64,000 nucleotides of DNA, from assembly GCA_036401375.1 (NCBI GenBank), contig DASWVB010000004.1:6938-70937 (forward strand), in the 5' to 3' direction. Each line of letters starts with the position of its first letter. Position 1 is the first letter of the stretch. Source of the DNA: DASWUZ01 sp036401375 (GTDB taxonomy: Bacteria; Acidobacteriota; Terriglobia; Terriglobales; Acidobacteriaceae). The notes below the pieces were generated by a model. The model worked only from the letters and a program-made list of their open reading frames with translations. It was not told where the DNA came from and searched no databases. Shown one piece after another: positions 38,944 through 47,524 of this stretch. A program made the translations under genes and the position numbers.

Positions 38944-40583
38944 GCCTCGACTCGTGTAGACGATGCAGAAGTGGGCGACCCTGACGAGGTCGTGGTGCTC
39001 GCTGCACTAGAAGACCCAGCCGGGGCCGCAGGAGTCTGCAACCTTGCCGACTCTGACGAGCGCAACAACACCGGGTCCGCATCGTCAACGCCCACAAGCG
39101 TGTCAGCCGCTGCCTTGTCAGACACGTTGTCAGTCGCACCACCAGATCGGGAACGATCAGCCAGCAGAGCCAACAGCGCCTGCACCGTGCGCGCCGTAGC
39201 TCCTGACTCGCTCGAGAAGACGGCACTCCCCCGCTCTCCAAGGGCCTGGGCCTCCTCGGCGTCTCCCAGCAGTTCGCCAAGGATCTTGACCAGCGATGGC
39301 CCCAGCGAAGCCAAAGGACGCACGCTCACCCGCGGCGCTGAATCAGCAGCGCGCCGCCGCGATCGGCTGCTGCTCATCATTCCGGCATCGCCCACGATCC
39401 GGATTCCGTCCGCGTCCAGCAGCCGCTTCACGATCCCGCGGAAGTTCTGATAATGCGGCCCCATGACTACGGGGACTGCAAACTGCGCTGGCTCCAGCGG
39501 ATTGTGTCCGCCGGCGGTGACCAGGCTGCCCCCCACGAAGGCCACCGAGGCCAGCGAATAGACCGACGCCAGCTCGCCAATCGAGTTCAGCAGGAAGACC
39601 GACCCGGGCCGCAGTGTCTCCTGCGCATGCATCCACTCCGTGCGCCGCTCCCAGGCCAATCCGCTCTCGTCGAGCAGCTTCGCTACAGCCACACAGCGCT
39701 CCGGATGCCGCGGCGCCAGAACCATGCACAGCCTCGCGCGACCGCCGCCGGCCCTCGCGATCAGGGTGGACCAGGCCTCGATCAGCATCGCCTCTTCACC
39801 CTCGACCGTGCTGCCGCAGACCAGAACGCGGGTTCCCGGCGGCAGATGCTCGCGTAACGCCGAAGTCACGGCTGCGGTTGGAGCCGGCCGCACATCGAAC
39901 TTCAAGTTGCCGCCCAGGCGCACGCGGTCGGCCGGTGCGCCAATCTCTCTCAGCCGCTCCATATCCAACTCGCTCTGCGCCAGCACCAGCGACAGCCGCT
40001 GCAGCAGCGGGCGCCACAGACGGCGCAGACGCAGATACCGCGGATAAGACCGGTCAGAGATGCGCGCATTGACCACCGCCACCTCGACCCCCGCCCGCCG
40101 GCACTCGTTCAGCACATGCGGCCAGAACTCGGTCTCGACCAGTATCAGCATTCGCGGCCGCAGCACCCGCAGATAGCGACGGACGATGCGCGCCAGGTCA
40201 AAAGGAAAGTAGAAGACATGAGCTTCACCGAACCGCGCCCTCGCCAGCCGCTGGCCGGTGCGCGTCGTAGTAGAGACCACCACCCGGTAGCCCTCGGCGC
40301 GTAGTTGTCTCACCAGCTCGACCACCGCGACAACCTCACCTACCGAGACGGCATGCACCCAGATCGTCTCCGGGGCAGCGGAGTCTTCCTCCCAGCCGCG
40401 TGAACCACCCCTGCGGGGATGGGTAACCCGCAGTCGCCGCGGCACCACTCCCAGCCGCTGGGTGAGCCCCTCGCGATACTTCGCGGCAGTGGCCATTCTC
40501 ACCAGCCAGTACGGCAGCCCTACCACCAGCACCATGAGCAGCGCGAAGCTGTACAGCAACAGCATGGCCGACACGATTGTCAT
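38940..40583 (-). CDS. waaA: 3-deoxy-D-manno-octulosonic acid (Kdo) transferase
   Basis: A 547-residue inner-membrane GT30 enzyme adding Kdo to lipid IVA. N-terminal TM helix (SAMLLLYSFALLMVLVVGLP), then REGLTQRLG, IWVHAVSVGEVVAVVELVRQ, ETEFWPHVLNECRRAGVEVA, NARISDRSYPRYLRLRRLW, and in the C-terminal half VCGSTVEGEE, APRHPERCV, FVGGSLVTAGGHNPLEPAQF. The ATG at 40583 places the TM helix at the N-terminus. After the conserved end the protein continues about 75 residues in a Ser/Thr/Ala-rich tail not found in the E. coli enzyme (425 residues). Overlaps lpxK by four bases, first gene of the envelope operon. Confidence 0.92.
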   Translation of the reverse strand: MTIVSAMLLLYSFALLMVLVVGLPYWLVRMATAAKYREGLTQRLGVVPRRLRVTHPRRGGSRGWEEDSAAPETIWVHAVSVGEVVAVVELVRQLRAEGYRVVVSTTTRTGQRLARARFGEAHVFYFPFDLARIVRRYLRVLRPRMLILVETEFWPHVLNECRRAGVEVAVVNARISDRSYPRYLRLRRLWRPLLQRLSLVLAQSELDMERLREIGAPADRVRLGGNLKFDVRPAPTAAVTSALREHLPPGTRVLVCGSTVEGEEAMLIEAWSTLIARAGGGRARLCMVLAPRHPERCVAVAKLLDESGLAWERRTEWMHAQETLRPGSVFLLNSIGELASVYSLASVAFVGGSLVTAGGHNPLEPAQFAVPVVMGPHYQNFRGIVKRLLDADGIRIVGDAGMMSSSRSRRRAADSAPRVSVRPLASLGPSLVKILGELLGDAEEAQALGERGSAVFSSESGATARTVQALLALLADRSRSGGATDNVSDKAAADTLVGVDDADPVLLRSSESARLQTPAAPAGSSSAASTTTSSGSPTSASSTRVEA

Positions 40584-40706
40584 TCCGCTACCAATGCCCT
40601 CAAGGCCCGCAGGTGGGCCCTTTGTCCCTGGTCTTATCACCAGCTGTTCGCTTCCCAATTCTCTTTACGGCGGTCTTACCCGAAGATCATAATCTCCAGA
40701 GTCCTC

Positions 40707-41381
40707 ATGCGCTTAGCTTTCAGCCATCGTGTATGTCCCATTTTGAAGTTCATTCCGGCTATCGCCCTCGCACTAGCGGCGGCCGCCCCCGCCGCGGCGG
40801 CCAGCCACGACGTCCCGCCGGTCACCGACGCCTCCACCTTCCCTGACGTCGAGGTTCATGCGCAGGAGAAGGTCTCGATCGCCGCCGACCCGTACGACAC
40901 CAAAGAGAAGTGCAAGCTGCTTCGCGTCAACTACAGCCAGTACGAGATACTGCCTATCCGCGTCATCATCACCAACAACGGCGACAAGCCAATCTCTCTC
41001 GACCAGGCGCGCATTCATCTCATCGCCCGCGACGGCTCAAAGATCGAGGCTGCCGAACCCGAAGACGTTGAACGCCGCGCGTCGAGCGCATCGAACCGCG
41101 GCAAGACCATCCCCCTGCCCAGCCCTCTGCCCTCCATCCATACCGCGCCCGGGGGCCGCAACAGGGACATCGAAGAAGACTTCAGTGAGTTTGAGTTCCA
41201 GGCCCTGGTAGTCGAGGCGCACACCACCCGCGCCGGCTTCCTCTTCTACGACGTCTCCGGCCTGAGAGACCCGCTGAAAGGGGCCAAGCTCTACCTGCGC
41301 CGGCTAAGAGGGGCAGACGGCCGAGACCTCTTCTACTTCGAAGTGCCGTTTGATAAGTACCTTGCCGCCCAGCCGAAGTAA
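40707..41381 (+). CDS. Exported hypothetical protein
   Basis: A 224-residue protein with signal peptide (KFIPAIALALAAAAPAAAAS). The mature part is beta-rich with KVSIAADPYDTKEKCKLLRV, QYEILPIRVIITNNGDKPIS (an immunoglobulin-like strand pattern), a charged EAAEPEDVERR region and a C-terminal AGFLFYDVSGLRDPLKGAKL. Not recognised as a named family; similar proteins are typical of Acidobacteria as far as I can judge. Divergent from waaA over 123 bp and followed by a nested inverted repeat. Confidence 0.72.
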   Translation: MRLAFSHRVCPILKFIPAIALALAAAAPAAAASHDVPPVTDASTFPDVEVHAQEKVSIAADPYDTKEKCKLLRVNYSQYEILPIRVIITNNGDKPISLDQARIHLIARDGSKIEAAEPEDVERRASSASNRGKTIPLPSPLPSIHTAPGGRNRDIEEDFSEFEFQALVVEAHTTRAGFLFYDVSGLRDPLKGAKLYLRRLRGADGRDLFYFEVPFDKYLAAQPK

Positions 41382-41424
41382 CTCAGCTGCTAACCACACG
41401 GTTAGCTTTGATTCGAAGCTGAGT
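41381..41424. terminator. Nested inverted repeat after the exported protein gene
   Basis: Outer stem ACTCAGCT (41381-41388) pairs with AGCTGAGT (41417-41424). Inside it lies a perfect hairpin GCTAACC (41389-41395), loop ACAC, GGTTAGC (41400-41406), followed by TTTGATT. It starts on the base after the stop codon. It may work as a transcription terminator for the plus-strand gene, though the T-run is weak. Confidence 0.5.
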
Positions 41425-41590
41425 AACGCACCCACAAAGTCAAAGTGATGAGACGCTCTGCGTTTGCACGCTCGGGAGCCGCTTCAATGCGTTTGATTCC
41501 GTTCCGCAGCTGGGGCCCACCTCGACTGGATCGCAAAGTGTCCAGTCCATGGCCGCTCCTCGTACAAAGTCTAAGCCGTTGAGAAGAGCG

Positions 41591-42331
41591 TCATACGCCT
41601 TTCTTCATTGGCTCCCAGACATACTTGTGAATCTGGAGGTTCAGCCGCGCGTCCAGGCCGTCTGCAAGCATCCACTCTACTAACTCGCGAGGATCGAGCA
41701 GGCAATTCACACTACTTCGCTCGGGCGCTGGAGTCTTGCTGAAGGCAGGAGACAGCAGCACGGAACCGACCTTGCCGCTTATTCCGTGATCGCCGACAAA
41801 CTGCCTGGCAAACTCATAGTCGATGCGGTCGCTTATCACGAACTTGATCTCATCACGACGGGTAAGTACGTCAAGGTTCGCCGTCTGGAACTTGCCGCTC
41901 TCGCCGGACGCGGGACACTTCACATCGACGATCTTGTGTACCTCGGGCGGCACGCCCGTCAACAGCCGCTCGCCGCTGGTCTCGATCATCAGCTCATACG
42001 AGGACCCTATGAGCCGCTGCATCAGCGGAATGAGCTCCCGCTCCTGCAGCATAGGTTCTCCGCCGGTAAATTCGATCAAACGAACCGGCGCAAGTCTCTC
42101 GATGTCTTTGACTACCTCGTCGGCCGCACGCTTGTAGCCGCCCGTGAAGGTATACTCCGAGTCGCACCAGCTGCATCGCAGGTTGCAGCCCGCCAGCCGA
42201 ACGAAGATGCAAGGTCGTCCCGCAAAGCTGGACTCACCCTGCACCGACTTGTAAACCTCAATCAAATACAAAGTAGATCCCGCGATTAAGTCATGAACAC
42301 TGAGAAAGCGACCCACGTGTCGCCTTGACAC
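41591..42331 (-). CDS. queE: 7-carboxy-7-deazaguanine synthase QueE
   Basis: Radical SAM enzyme of queuosine/7-deazapurine synthesis, 246 residues from the GTG at 42331. The cluster ligands are C49-x3-C53-x2-C56 in GCNLRCSWCDSEYTF, preceded by LIEVYKSVQGESSFAGRPCI; VRLIEFTGGEPMLQ follows, and the C-terminal LNLQIHKYVWEPMKKGV is typical. The true start is unclear because the family usually begins only about six residues before the QGE motif; other GTG and TTG codons lie downstream. No queC, queD or queF is in the window and no preQ1 riboswitch was seen. Confidence 0.9.
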   Translation of the reverse strand: MSRRHVGRFLSVHDLIAGSTLYLIEVYKSVQGESSFAGRPCIFVRLAGCNLRCSWCDSEYTFTGGYKRAADEVVKDIERLAPVRLIEFTGGEPMLQERELIPLMQRLIGSSYELMIETSGERLLTGVPPEVHKIVDVKCPASGESGKFQTANLDVLTRRDEIKFVISDRIDYEFARQFVGDHGISGKVGSVLLSPAFSKTPAPERSSVNCLLDPRELVEWMLADGLDARLNLQIHKYVWEPMKKGV

Positions 42332-42352
42332 GAGCCAACCTGCGTCAACAGT

Positions 42353-43207
42353 TCACGCCATCAGCGTGTGCAGATATCGATAGCTCTCCCGAACCGCTTC
42401 CAGCGGAGGAATGTCGCTCTGGTCCTGCTCGACGAAGTAGTGCTCAATGCCCGACCTCTTCGCCGCGGCAAGGATTGCTCTCCAATCGAGCGTTCCCTTG
42501 CCTACCGGGGTGAAGTGACTCGCCGCATCGTCCAGGTCCTGGGAGGTAGGTACGTCGGGCTTGCGGTCCTTGAGGTGAATCATCCTGACCCGCTCCCCCA
42601 GACGGCCCAGCATCTCGACCGGGTTCATGCCGGCTTGGGTGATCCAGTATGCGTCCATCTCGAGGGAGACGAGAGACGGATCGGTCTCGGCAAGCAGCAC
42701 CTCGTAGCCGTCTTTGCCGTCAAACTTCTTGAACTCGTAGTTATGGTTATGGAACGCGAAGCGCTGTCCCTGATCCTGGGCCCGCTTCCCCCAGACATTG
42801 AACTGCCGGGCGGCCGTATGGAAGCCGTCAAGGGACGTCCACTGCGACTTTGGCAGCATCGGGCAGACGATCCACTCCACGCCCAGCTCTTTCGCGTAGC
42901 TGAACTTGCCATCGAGGCCGTCATAGTCAAAGTGTCCGCTTGGTGCGCGCAGCCCGCTGTCGCGGATCATCGACCTGAGCTCCCTTGCCGGATGCGAGTA
43001 GACATTCCAGTAGAGCTCGACCTGTTCATAACCTATGGCGTGGACGCGCTTGAGCACGTCAGGCAGGTTGGCCTCGGCGAGCGTCCGCACCGTATAGAGC
43101 TGCAGGCCGATGGGAGTATGGGGCGCAGCGAAGGCTCTGTCGCCGGCGAGCAGCATGCCCGCTGCCATTGCCGAGGTGGACTGCAGGAAGGATCGCCTGG
43201 TTGTCAT
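42353..43207 (-). CDS. TAT-exported sugar phosphate isomerase/epimerase-like TIM barrel
   Basis: A 284-residue protein of the xylose-isomerase-like TIM-barrel family (AP_endonuc_2). A twin-arginine signal MTTRRSFLQSTSAMAAGMLL starts it, with cleavage near AFA-APH. Then IGLQLYTVRTLAEANLPDVL, IGYEQVELYWN, SGHFDYDGL, FAFHNHNYEFKKFDGKDGYE, SLEMDAYWITQAGMNPVEML, and VRMIHLKDRKP carry the His/Asp/Glu metal ligands of the fold. Such exported members are numerous in Acidobacteria and are presumed to act on sugars or inositol-like compounds in the periplasm. Lies 22 bp upstream of queE on the same strand. Confidence 0.85.
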   Translation of the reverse strand: MTTRRSFLQSTSAMAAGMLLAGDRAFAAPHTPIGLQLYTVRTLAEANLPDVLKRVHAIGYEQVELYWNVYSHPARELRSMIRDSGLRAPSGHFDYDGLDGKFSYAKELGVEWIVCPMLPKSQWTSLDGFHTAARQFNVWGKRAQDQGQRFAFHNHNYEFKKFDGKDGYEVLLAETDPSLVSLEMDAYWITQAGMNPVEMLGRLGERVRMIHLKDRKPDVPTSQDLDDAASHFTPVGKGTLDWRAILAAAKRSGIEHYFVEQDQSDIPPLEAVRESYRYLHTLMA

Positions 43208-43364
43208 AGGGGACGATCATAATTCCCGCGCACACTCCGTGACTAGTCTCTGAACGCACTCACCCGATAACCCTGGTGCGTCTGACTACGATTCAGGCCG
43301 GTGTTGACCCGGCGTGCGGCCAATCGGCATTGCAGTCGCTTGCTGTAAGATTTTTTCGGGGCCT

Positions 43365-44054
43365 ATGAAGCAACGTATTCTGGTCGTCGATGATGAAGGT
43401 CAGATCACCCGTGTGCTGAGGACCGCGCTGGCGATTCAGGGGTACGACGTACGTACGGCCAACGACTCTGAAGAGGCACTGAGAGTCTTCGACGAGTGGG
43501 AGCCGGACCTTGTAGTGACCGACCTTGCGATGCCGGGCATGGACGGCATCGAGATGTGCCGCGCCATCCGCAGCCGCTCAGACACCCCGATCATTGTGCT
43601 GTCGGTGAGGGACCAGGAGCAGGCCAAGGTCAAAGCGCTCGACGCCGGCGCGGACGATTACGTCATCAAGCCCTTTGGGATGCAGGAGCTTACAGCGCGG
43701 GTGCGTGCCCACCTGCGCCGCGCCCCCGAAAGACAGCAGGACGTATCCATCGTCGTGGGGGACTTCAGCGTGGACACGGCAGCCCACGAGGTTAAAGTTC
43801 GCGGCACGGCACTCCATCTCACGCCCAAGGAGTTTGAGCTGCTGCTGCACTTCGCCAGAAACCACGGCAAGGTCATCTCCCATCGCGCGCTGCTCACCGC
43901 GATCTGGGGGTCTCAGTCTGCGCAGCAGCCGGAGTATCTCCGCGTCTTTGTCGGGCAGCTCAGAAAGAAGCTGGCGGGCGACTCCGCCAAGGAGTACATC
44001 CAGACGGAGCCGTGGGTCGGCTATCGCTTCCTGCCAGAGGGTTTGCCGGATTAG
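43365..44054 (+). CDS. kdpE: OmpR-family response regulator, KdpE-like
   Basis: A 229-residue two-component regulator. Receiver: acidic pocket VVDDEG, phospho-acceptor D53 in VTDLAMPGMDG, K102 in DYVIKPFG. Winged helix: SVDTAAHEVKVRGTALHLTP, KEFELLLHFARNHGKVISHR, LRKKLAGDSAKEYIQTEPWV and GYRFLPE; the wording is close to KdpE. The ATG at 43365 is chosen because the receiver begins there (MKQRILVVDDEG). No histidine kinase or potassium-transport genes are in the window, so the partner is unknown. Its stop overlaps the convergent sugar transferase gene by four bases. Confidence 0.88.
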   Translation: MKQRILVVDDEGQITRVLRTALAIQGYDVRTANDSEEALRVFDEWEPDLVVTDLAMPGMDGIEMCRAIRSRSDTPIIVLSVRDQEQAKVKALDAGADDYVIKPFGMQELTARVRAHLRRAPERQQDVSIVVGDFSVDTAAHEVKVRGTALHLTPKEFELLLHFARNHGKVISHRALLTAIWGSQSAQQPEYLRVFVGQLRKKLAGDSAKEYIQTEPWVGYRFLPEGLPD

Positions 44055-45058
44055 CTGAGCTGCCCGTCCTGCTCCTCCGCTGCCGCAGTCCGGGACTCGC
44101 TGCCAGGCAGCATGCCCGTGAAGGTCCTAAACGAACGCATCAACAGCGCTACAGAAACGCCTGCGGGCCGGCGGCGGTGCAGGTAGATCAGCGGCACATT
44201 CCCAAAATAGCTTAGCGGCCCATGCAGGACGAGGGGTTCGTAAATTCCGGCCAGGATGCGTAGATCGAAGTCGCACGCCCATGCGGCTTTGATGGCCTGT
44301 ATCACCTGCAGGGCATCGCCGCATTCGGTCATGATCACCTCGTCGACAGAGGAGCGACGGGCGATGCTGCCGAGCCCGGATATCGTTCCGACGACCTCTT
44401 TGGGCGCCGAGCGCAGATCCGCAACCGAACCAGGCACCCGCACATATCCCGCAAACTCGTATCCGAGATCAGGACTTTGCTGTACCTGCCTGCGCACCGC
44501 GTCGGCCACCCGGTTTTCGCCGGCAATGAGGATGCGCCGTCTGCCTACTCCCTGTTTGTAGTGGCGGCTGTTGCGATAGCGCGTGCCAAGTCTTCTTACT
44601 GCGAAGACGACCGCAGTGGTAGCGACCATTACCGCTATTGCCGATGGCGGCGCCTTCCGCGCGGCGGAAAGATACAGGCCTCCGCAGACCAGCAGACCGG
44701 CCGCAAGGCACGCCTGCAGGCACAGCCTCTGCTCATTCCACGCGCCCCTGGTCCCGGTACGTGAATACAGGCCGTAATGCCAGGCTACAGAGATATTCGC
44801 GAAGACGAACCAGCCCAGACAACGAGCCGCTTCGGCTGCTGTGACTCCGAGCAGGGGCAGCCGCGAATGGGCGGTCAGATCAGACAGAGGAACATGCAGC
44901 AGCAGACGTACTGCGATCAGGGCAGCCAGGCCGAGCAGGAATAGATCCAGCAGTATCGCGAGGATGGCCACATCATGGCGAGTGACATCCGCAAGCTTCT
45001 GCTCCATGGCCGGGCCCGATCGTTCGCCCGTTAAGTGCGTTCCGGCACGAAGTCCCAT
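44051..45058 (-). CDS. Truncated polyprenyl-phosphate sugar transferase (N-terminal part only)
   Basis: A 335-residue protein that matches only the first part of WbaP/EpsE-type undecaprenyl-phosphate sugar phosphotransferases: four or five TM segments (ILAILLDLFLLGLAALIAVR, WFVFANISVAWHYGLYSR, QACLAAGLLVCGGLYLSAAR, SAIAVMVATTAVVFAVRRLG) and then the Rossmann CoA-binding-like domain (RRRILIAGENRVADAVRRQV ... VDEVIMTECG). The frame stops after LIYLHRRRPAGVSVALLMRS, where the catalytic membrane domain should begin. So the enzyme core is absent: a decayed gene, or a regulator without catalysis. The ATG at 45007 is an alternative start. Confidence 0.75.
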   Translation of the reverse strand: MGLRAGTHLTGERSGPAMEQKLADVTRHDVAILAILLDLFLLGLAALIAVRLLLHVPLSDLTAHSRLPLLGVTAAEAARCLGWFVFANISVAWHYGLYSRTGTRGAWNEQRLCLQACLAAGLLVCGGLYLSAARKAPPSAIAVMVATTAVVFAVRRLGTRYRNSRHYKQGVGRRRILIAGENRVADAVRRQVQQSPDLGYEFAGYVRVPGSVADLRSAPKEVVGTISGLGSIARRSSVDEVIMTECGDALQVIQAIKAAWACDFDLRILAGIYEPLVLHGPLSYFGNVPLIYLHRRRPAGVSVALLMRSFRTFTGMLPGSESRTAAAEEQDGQLS

Positions 45059-45300
45059 GCTTGCTTCTTCACCCGCTGCCCTGGCGCCAGTCTGTGTCTT
45101 CGCCCTTGAAACAGGTGGGCGCGGACGGAGCGTCGCAGCTCATTCCGCCGGGCAAAGGAAGTCCCAACTGGCCACGATGCTAGTCCGCTGAACAAGGAAT
45201 TGTAAACAGGGCAGGTGCTGTTACATTTTGTCGGCGGCAAGGAGTGTTTCGCAGGTGCGGCCGCCAGCCTTAATAGGATTACTGCGCGCCTCGTAACGCA

Positions 45301-45663
45301 CTACTTCCCCTTGGTCTTTGACGGGACCAGGGTAGGAGTTCTACCCGCAACACTAACGTGAGGAGCGCCGGCAGTTGCCTCGCTCGCGGCCGAGTTGACG
45401 GCCATCGGGCCCAGCGGTACCACCGCGCCGCCTCGCTCTGCCCGCAGCGACGGAGCCGCAGTAGTCACCGTGGAGATGGCATGCTTGAAGACCAACTGCT
45501 CGAGTTCGCCGTTTTCGAGCAGCACTGAAAATTTGTCGAAGGAGCGAATCCTGCCGTGAACGCGGACGCCGTTGACGAGGTAAATCGTCAGCGTCGCTTT
45601 ATCCTTGCGCACCGAGTTGAAGTAGGTGTCCTGTACATTTTGCGCAGTCCTGCTGGCTTCCAT
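45301..45663 (-). CDS. hfq: RNA chaperone Hfq
   Basis: A 120-residue Sm-like protein for sRNA-mRNA pairing. Sm1 is IYLVNGVRVHGRIRSFDKFS (residues 27-46) and Sm2 is FKHAIST (59-65) with the conserved K-H; F43-like and Q8-region contacts are present (QNVQDTYFN). The C-terminal 50 residues form an Ala/Val-rich disordered tail ending in PSKTKGK. AGGAGGT lies seven bases before the ATG, a perfect ribosome-binding site. Monocistronic; a Crp/Fnr-type gene lies upstream on the same strand. Confidence 0.95.
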   Translation of the reverse strand: MEASRTAQNVQDTYFNSVRKDKATLTIYLVNGVRVHGRIRSFDKFSVLLENGELEQLVFKHAISTVTTAAPSLRAERGGAVVPLGPMAVNSAASEATAGAPHVSVAGRTPTLVPSKTKGK

Positions 45664-45805
45664 TCTCTTACCTCCTGGGCGCCGAAAGCCGCGAAGAGCG
45701 TGAACGCTACTCTCACGCGCTCGCGATACCTTACGATTTCAGAAATCAACAGCAGGTGGTGGCAGATACACTGACCGTCAAAGACAGTCACAGTACGGCA
45801 GGTGG

Positions 45806-46468
45806 TTAATCGTGCAGGATGATATTCAACAACGACTTATGTACCTTGATTCGACCGTTGTACTCGATGAAGCCCATCTTTCTGAAACGGTTCATGAAGA
45901 AGCTCACTCGGGAGCGGGTGGTTCCGATCATCTCCGCCAGCGTCTCCTGGCTGATCTTTGGTATCTCCACCTGGGGGTCTCCCGTCTGACCAAACTGGGC
46001 CAGCAGCAGGAGCGTGCGGGCAAGCCGCTTTTCGCTTGAGTTGAAGAGTTGATCGACCAGGTCCGCCTGTACACGCATCGAGCGGGAGACCATATATGCG
46101 ATGAAGAGGCCGGAAAACGCGTGCTCCTCGTGAATGACGCGCAAAGCCTCGCTCCTCTCGATCTTGAGGATGGAACAATGGGTGATCGCCTCAGCCGTCG
46201 AGATGTAGACCGGGTTTTCTGTGGCTATCGATTCCTGTCCCACAAAGTCACCCCGGCCAAGGATCGCCAGCGTTGCTTCCTTGCCTCTCGCGGAGGTCAC
46301 AATCAGCCTTGCACGTCCCTTTTGCAGATAGAAGATAGAATGCCCTTTTTCACCTTGGGTGAAAAAGGTTTGCTTTGGATTCAGTTCTAACAGCTTTCGT
46401 CCGACGCCAGCTTCGCTCAGGAACTCGCCTACGTCAAAAGTCTTCTGAATTTTGGACGTACTCATCAT
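45806..46468 (-). CDS. Crp/Fnr family transcriptional regulator
   Basis: A 220-residue regulator: cyclic-nucleotide-binding-like beta roll (about 25-115, FTQGEKGHSIFYLQKGRARL, ILGRGDFVGQESIA), dimer helix, and C-terminal HTH at about 167-200 (KISQETLAEMIGTTRSRVSF). It lacks the N-terminal cysteine cluster of Fnr, so it is not an iron-sulfur oxygen sensor. The effector is unknown; key Crp cAMP residues cannot be confirmed. The HTH region MIGTTRSRVSFFMNRFRKMG with the tail HKSLLNIILHD is that of a subgroup common in Acidobacteria. A strong hairpin lies in its 5' leader. Confidence 0.9.
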   Translation of the reverse strand: MMSTSKIQKTFDVGEFLSEAGVGRKLLELNPKQTFFTQGEKGHSIFYLQKGRARLIVTSARGKEATLAILGRGDFVGQESIATENPVYISTAEAITHCSILKIERSEALRVIHEEHAFSGLFIAYMVSRSMRVQADLVDQLFNSSEKRLARTLLLLAQFGQTGDPQVEIPKISQETLAEMIGTTRSRVSFFMNRFRKMGFIEYNGRIKVHKSLLNIILHD

Positions 46469-46511
46469 TTTTTGCCTGCTCTATCTTTACCGGGGAGGTG
46501 CAACGATCTTA

Positions 46512-46547
46512 CCACCGATCATTCGCGCTCTCGCGCGAATCAGGTGG
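46512..46547. promoter_or_regulatory. Strong hairpin upstream of the Crp/Fnr gene
   Basis: Perfect 8-bp stem ATTCGCGC (46521-46528), loop TCTC, GCGCGAAT (46533-46540), extended by CCACC (46512-46516) against GGTGG (46543-46547). It ends 44 bases before the ATG at 46468 and has no following T-run. It may be an operator palindrome for autoregulation or a 5' leader structure. Confidence 0.5.
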
Positions 46548-46765
46548 CAGACGGACGCTGGATTACTCAGAGCTGGAGCGGGTTGAGCTATATTGCACAG
46601 TCATTGTTCGCTAACTCAACCTAAGCGTCTCGCATGCGCCTTAACGCTTTCCTTGTTCTCAGATAAGCGTGAAGACTCGGCGGCTGGCCGTTCTGGCCAG
46701 CCCTCGGAGCGCATGCATGCAACAGATGTGGCGAAGCAGGAGAATGGCTTTGCGGGGGAGTCTCC

Positions 46766-47467
46766 CTAGAAGTGGTGAAGTTTCTCTTCCAGAGGCTGCT
46801 CTAACGGGCGATTCACCTCGCGCTCGAGCGAACGGCTCACAAGGTCTCTCGATCCCAACCCCACGGCCAGGGCGAGGGCGAGCACGATGCCGCCGAAGAG
46901 TATGCCGAACGCCAGGTCGACGATCAGGCCGCCGATGGCGAGGTGATCAAGAACCATGGCCGTGGTCAGAACGAGTACCAGCCACTTCACCCCGGTAGCA
47001 AGCAGGCTGGCATATTGCAGCTTCATATTGACTGCACCTATCAGCACGCTTCTAGATAGAAAACGCGCCACGATACTGCCAACGAATAAAAGCACGATCG
47101 CGCCAACCACCTTGGGAACGTAAGCCAGTATATAAGGAGCTAAAGACGAGTCATAAGATGCATCGAATGCAGTCAGGCCGATCAGGATGCCGATCACAAT
47201 ACAGCCCCAGAACACAGAGCGCGAGACGAGCGAGGTAGGCGTGTGATTCGGAGACCATTCTGCTATCGACGTCGAGCCGCTGCTCACACGACGATCAAAC
47301 TTCATTGCGGTCAGAACTCGGCGCACCAGCAGCGCAAGAAGCCAGCCGATCAACGCGGAGAGCAGCAGGGCGAGTACAAATGCGAGAATTGCCGGTAAGA
47401 GCTGCGCGATCTTATTGACTACTCTGTCCATCGACTCTTCCAGCGACTGCCCAACGTTATTCCACAT
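46766..47467 (-). CDS. Small mechanosensitive channel-like membrane protein (conserved TM helix type)
   Basis: A 233-residue inner-membrane protein with four or five TM helices and no MscS beta domain. Its first helix segment MDRVVNKIAQLLPAILAFVL and the later PYILAYVPKVVGAIVLLFVG plus VDLAFGILFGGIVLALALAV with VGLGSRD match the conserved TM helix (PF05552, CmpX-like) proteins related to mechanosensitive channels. GGAAAAG before the ATG at 47467 supports that start. It lies 57 bp after the glycosyltransferase gene of the GlgE/TreS operon, suggesting a role in osmotic stress. Gating function is inferred. Confidence 0.8.
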   Translation of the reverse strand: MWNNVGQSLEESMDRVVNKIAQLLPAILAFVLALLLSALIGWLLALLVRRVLTAMKFDRRVSSGSTSIAEWSPNHTPTSLVSRSVFWGCIVIGILIGLTAFDASYDSSLAPYILAYVPKVVGAIVLLFVGSIVARFLSRSVLIGAVNMKLQYASLLATGVKWLVLVLTTAMVLDHLAIGGLIVDLAFGILFGGIVLALALAVGLGSRDLVSRSLEREVNRPLEQPLEEKLHHF

Positions 47468-47524
47468 GATCTTTTCCTTTGTAGAGTCCACTCAGCTGTT
47501 GCCTGCCGTTATGTCACGGGTGCG

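Noticed and set aside
41382..41424. tRNA-like fold (sequence TTTGATTCGAA)
   Set aside because: No acceptor stem, anticodon arm or T-loop consensus; it is a nested inverted repeat.
42368..43222. Plus-strand open frame opposite the TIM-barrel gene
   Set aside because: Same length as the real gene on the other strand and without recognisable motifs; a shadow frame.
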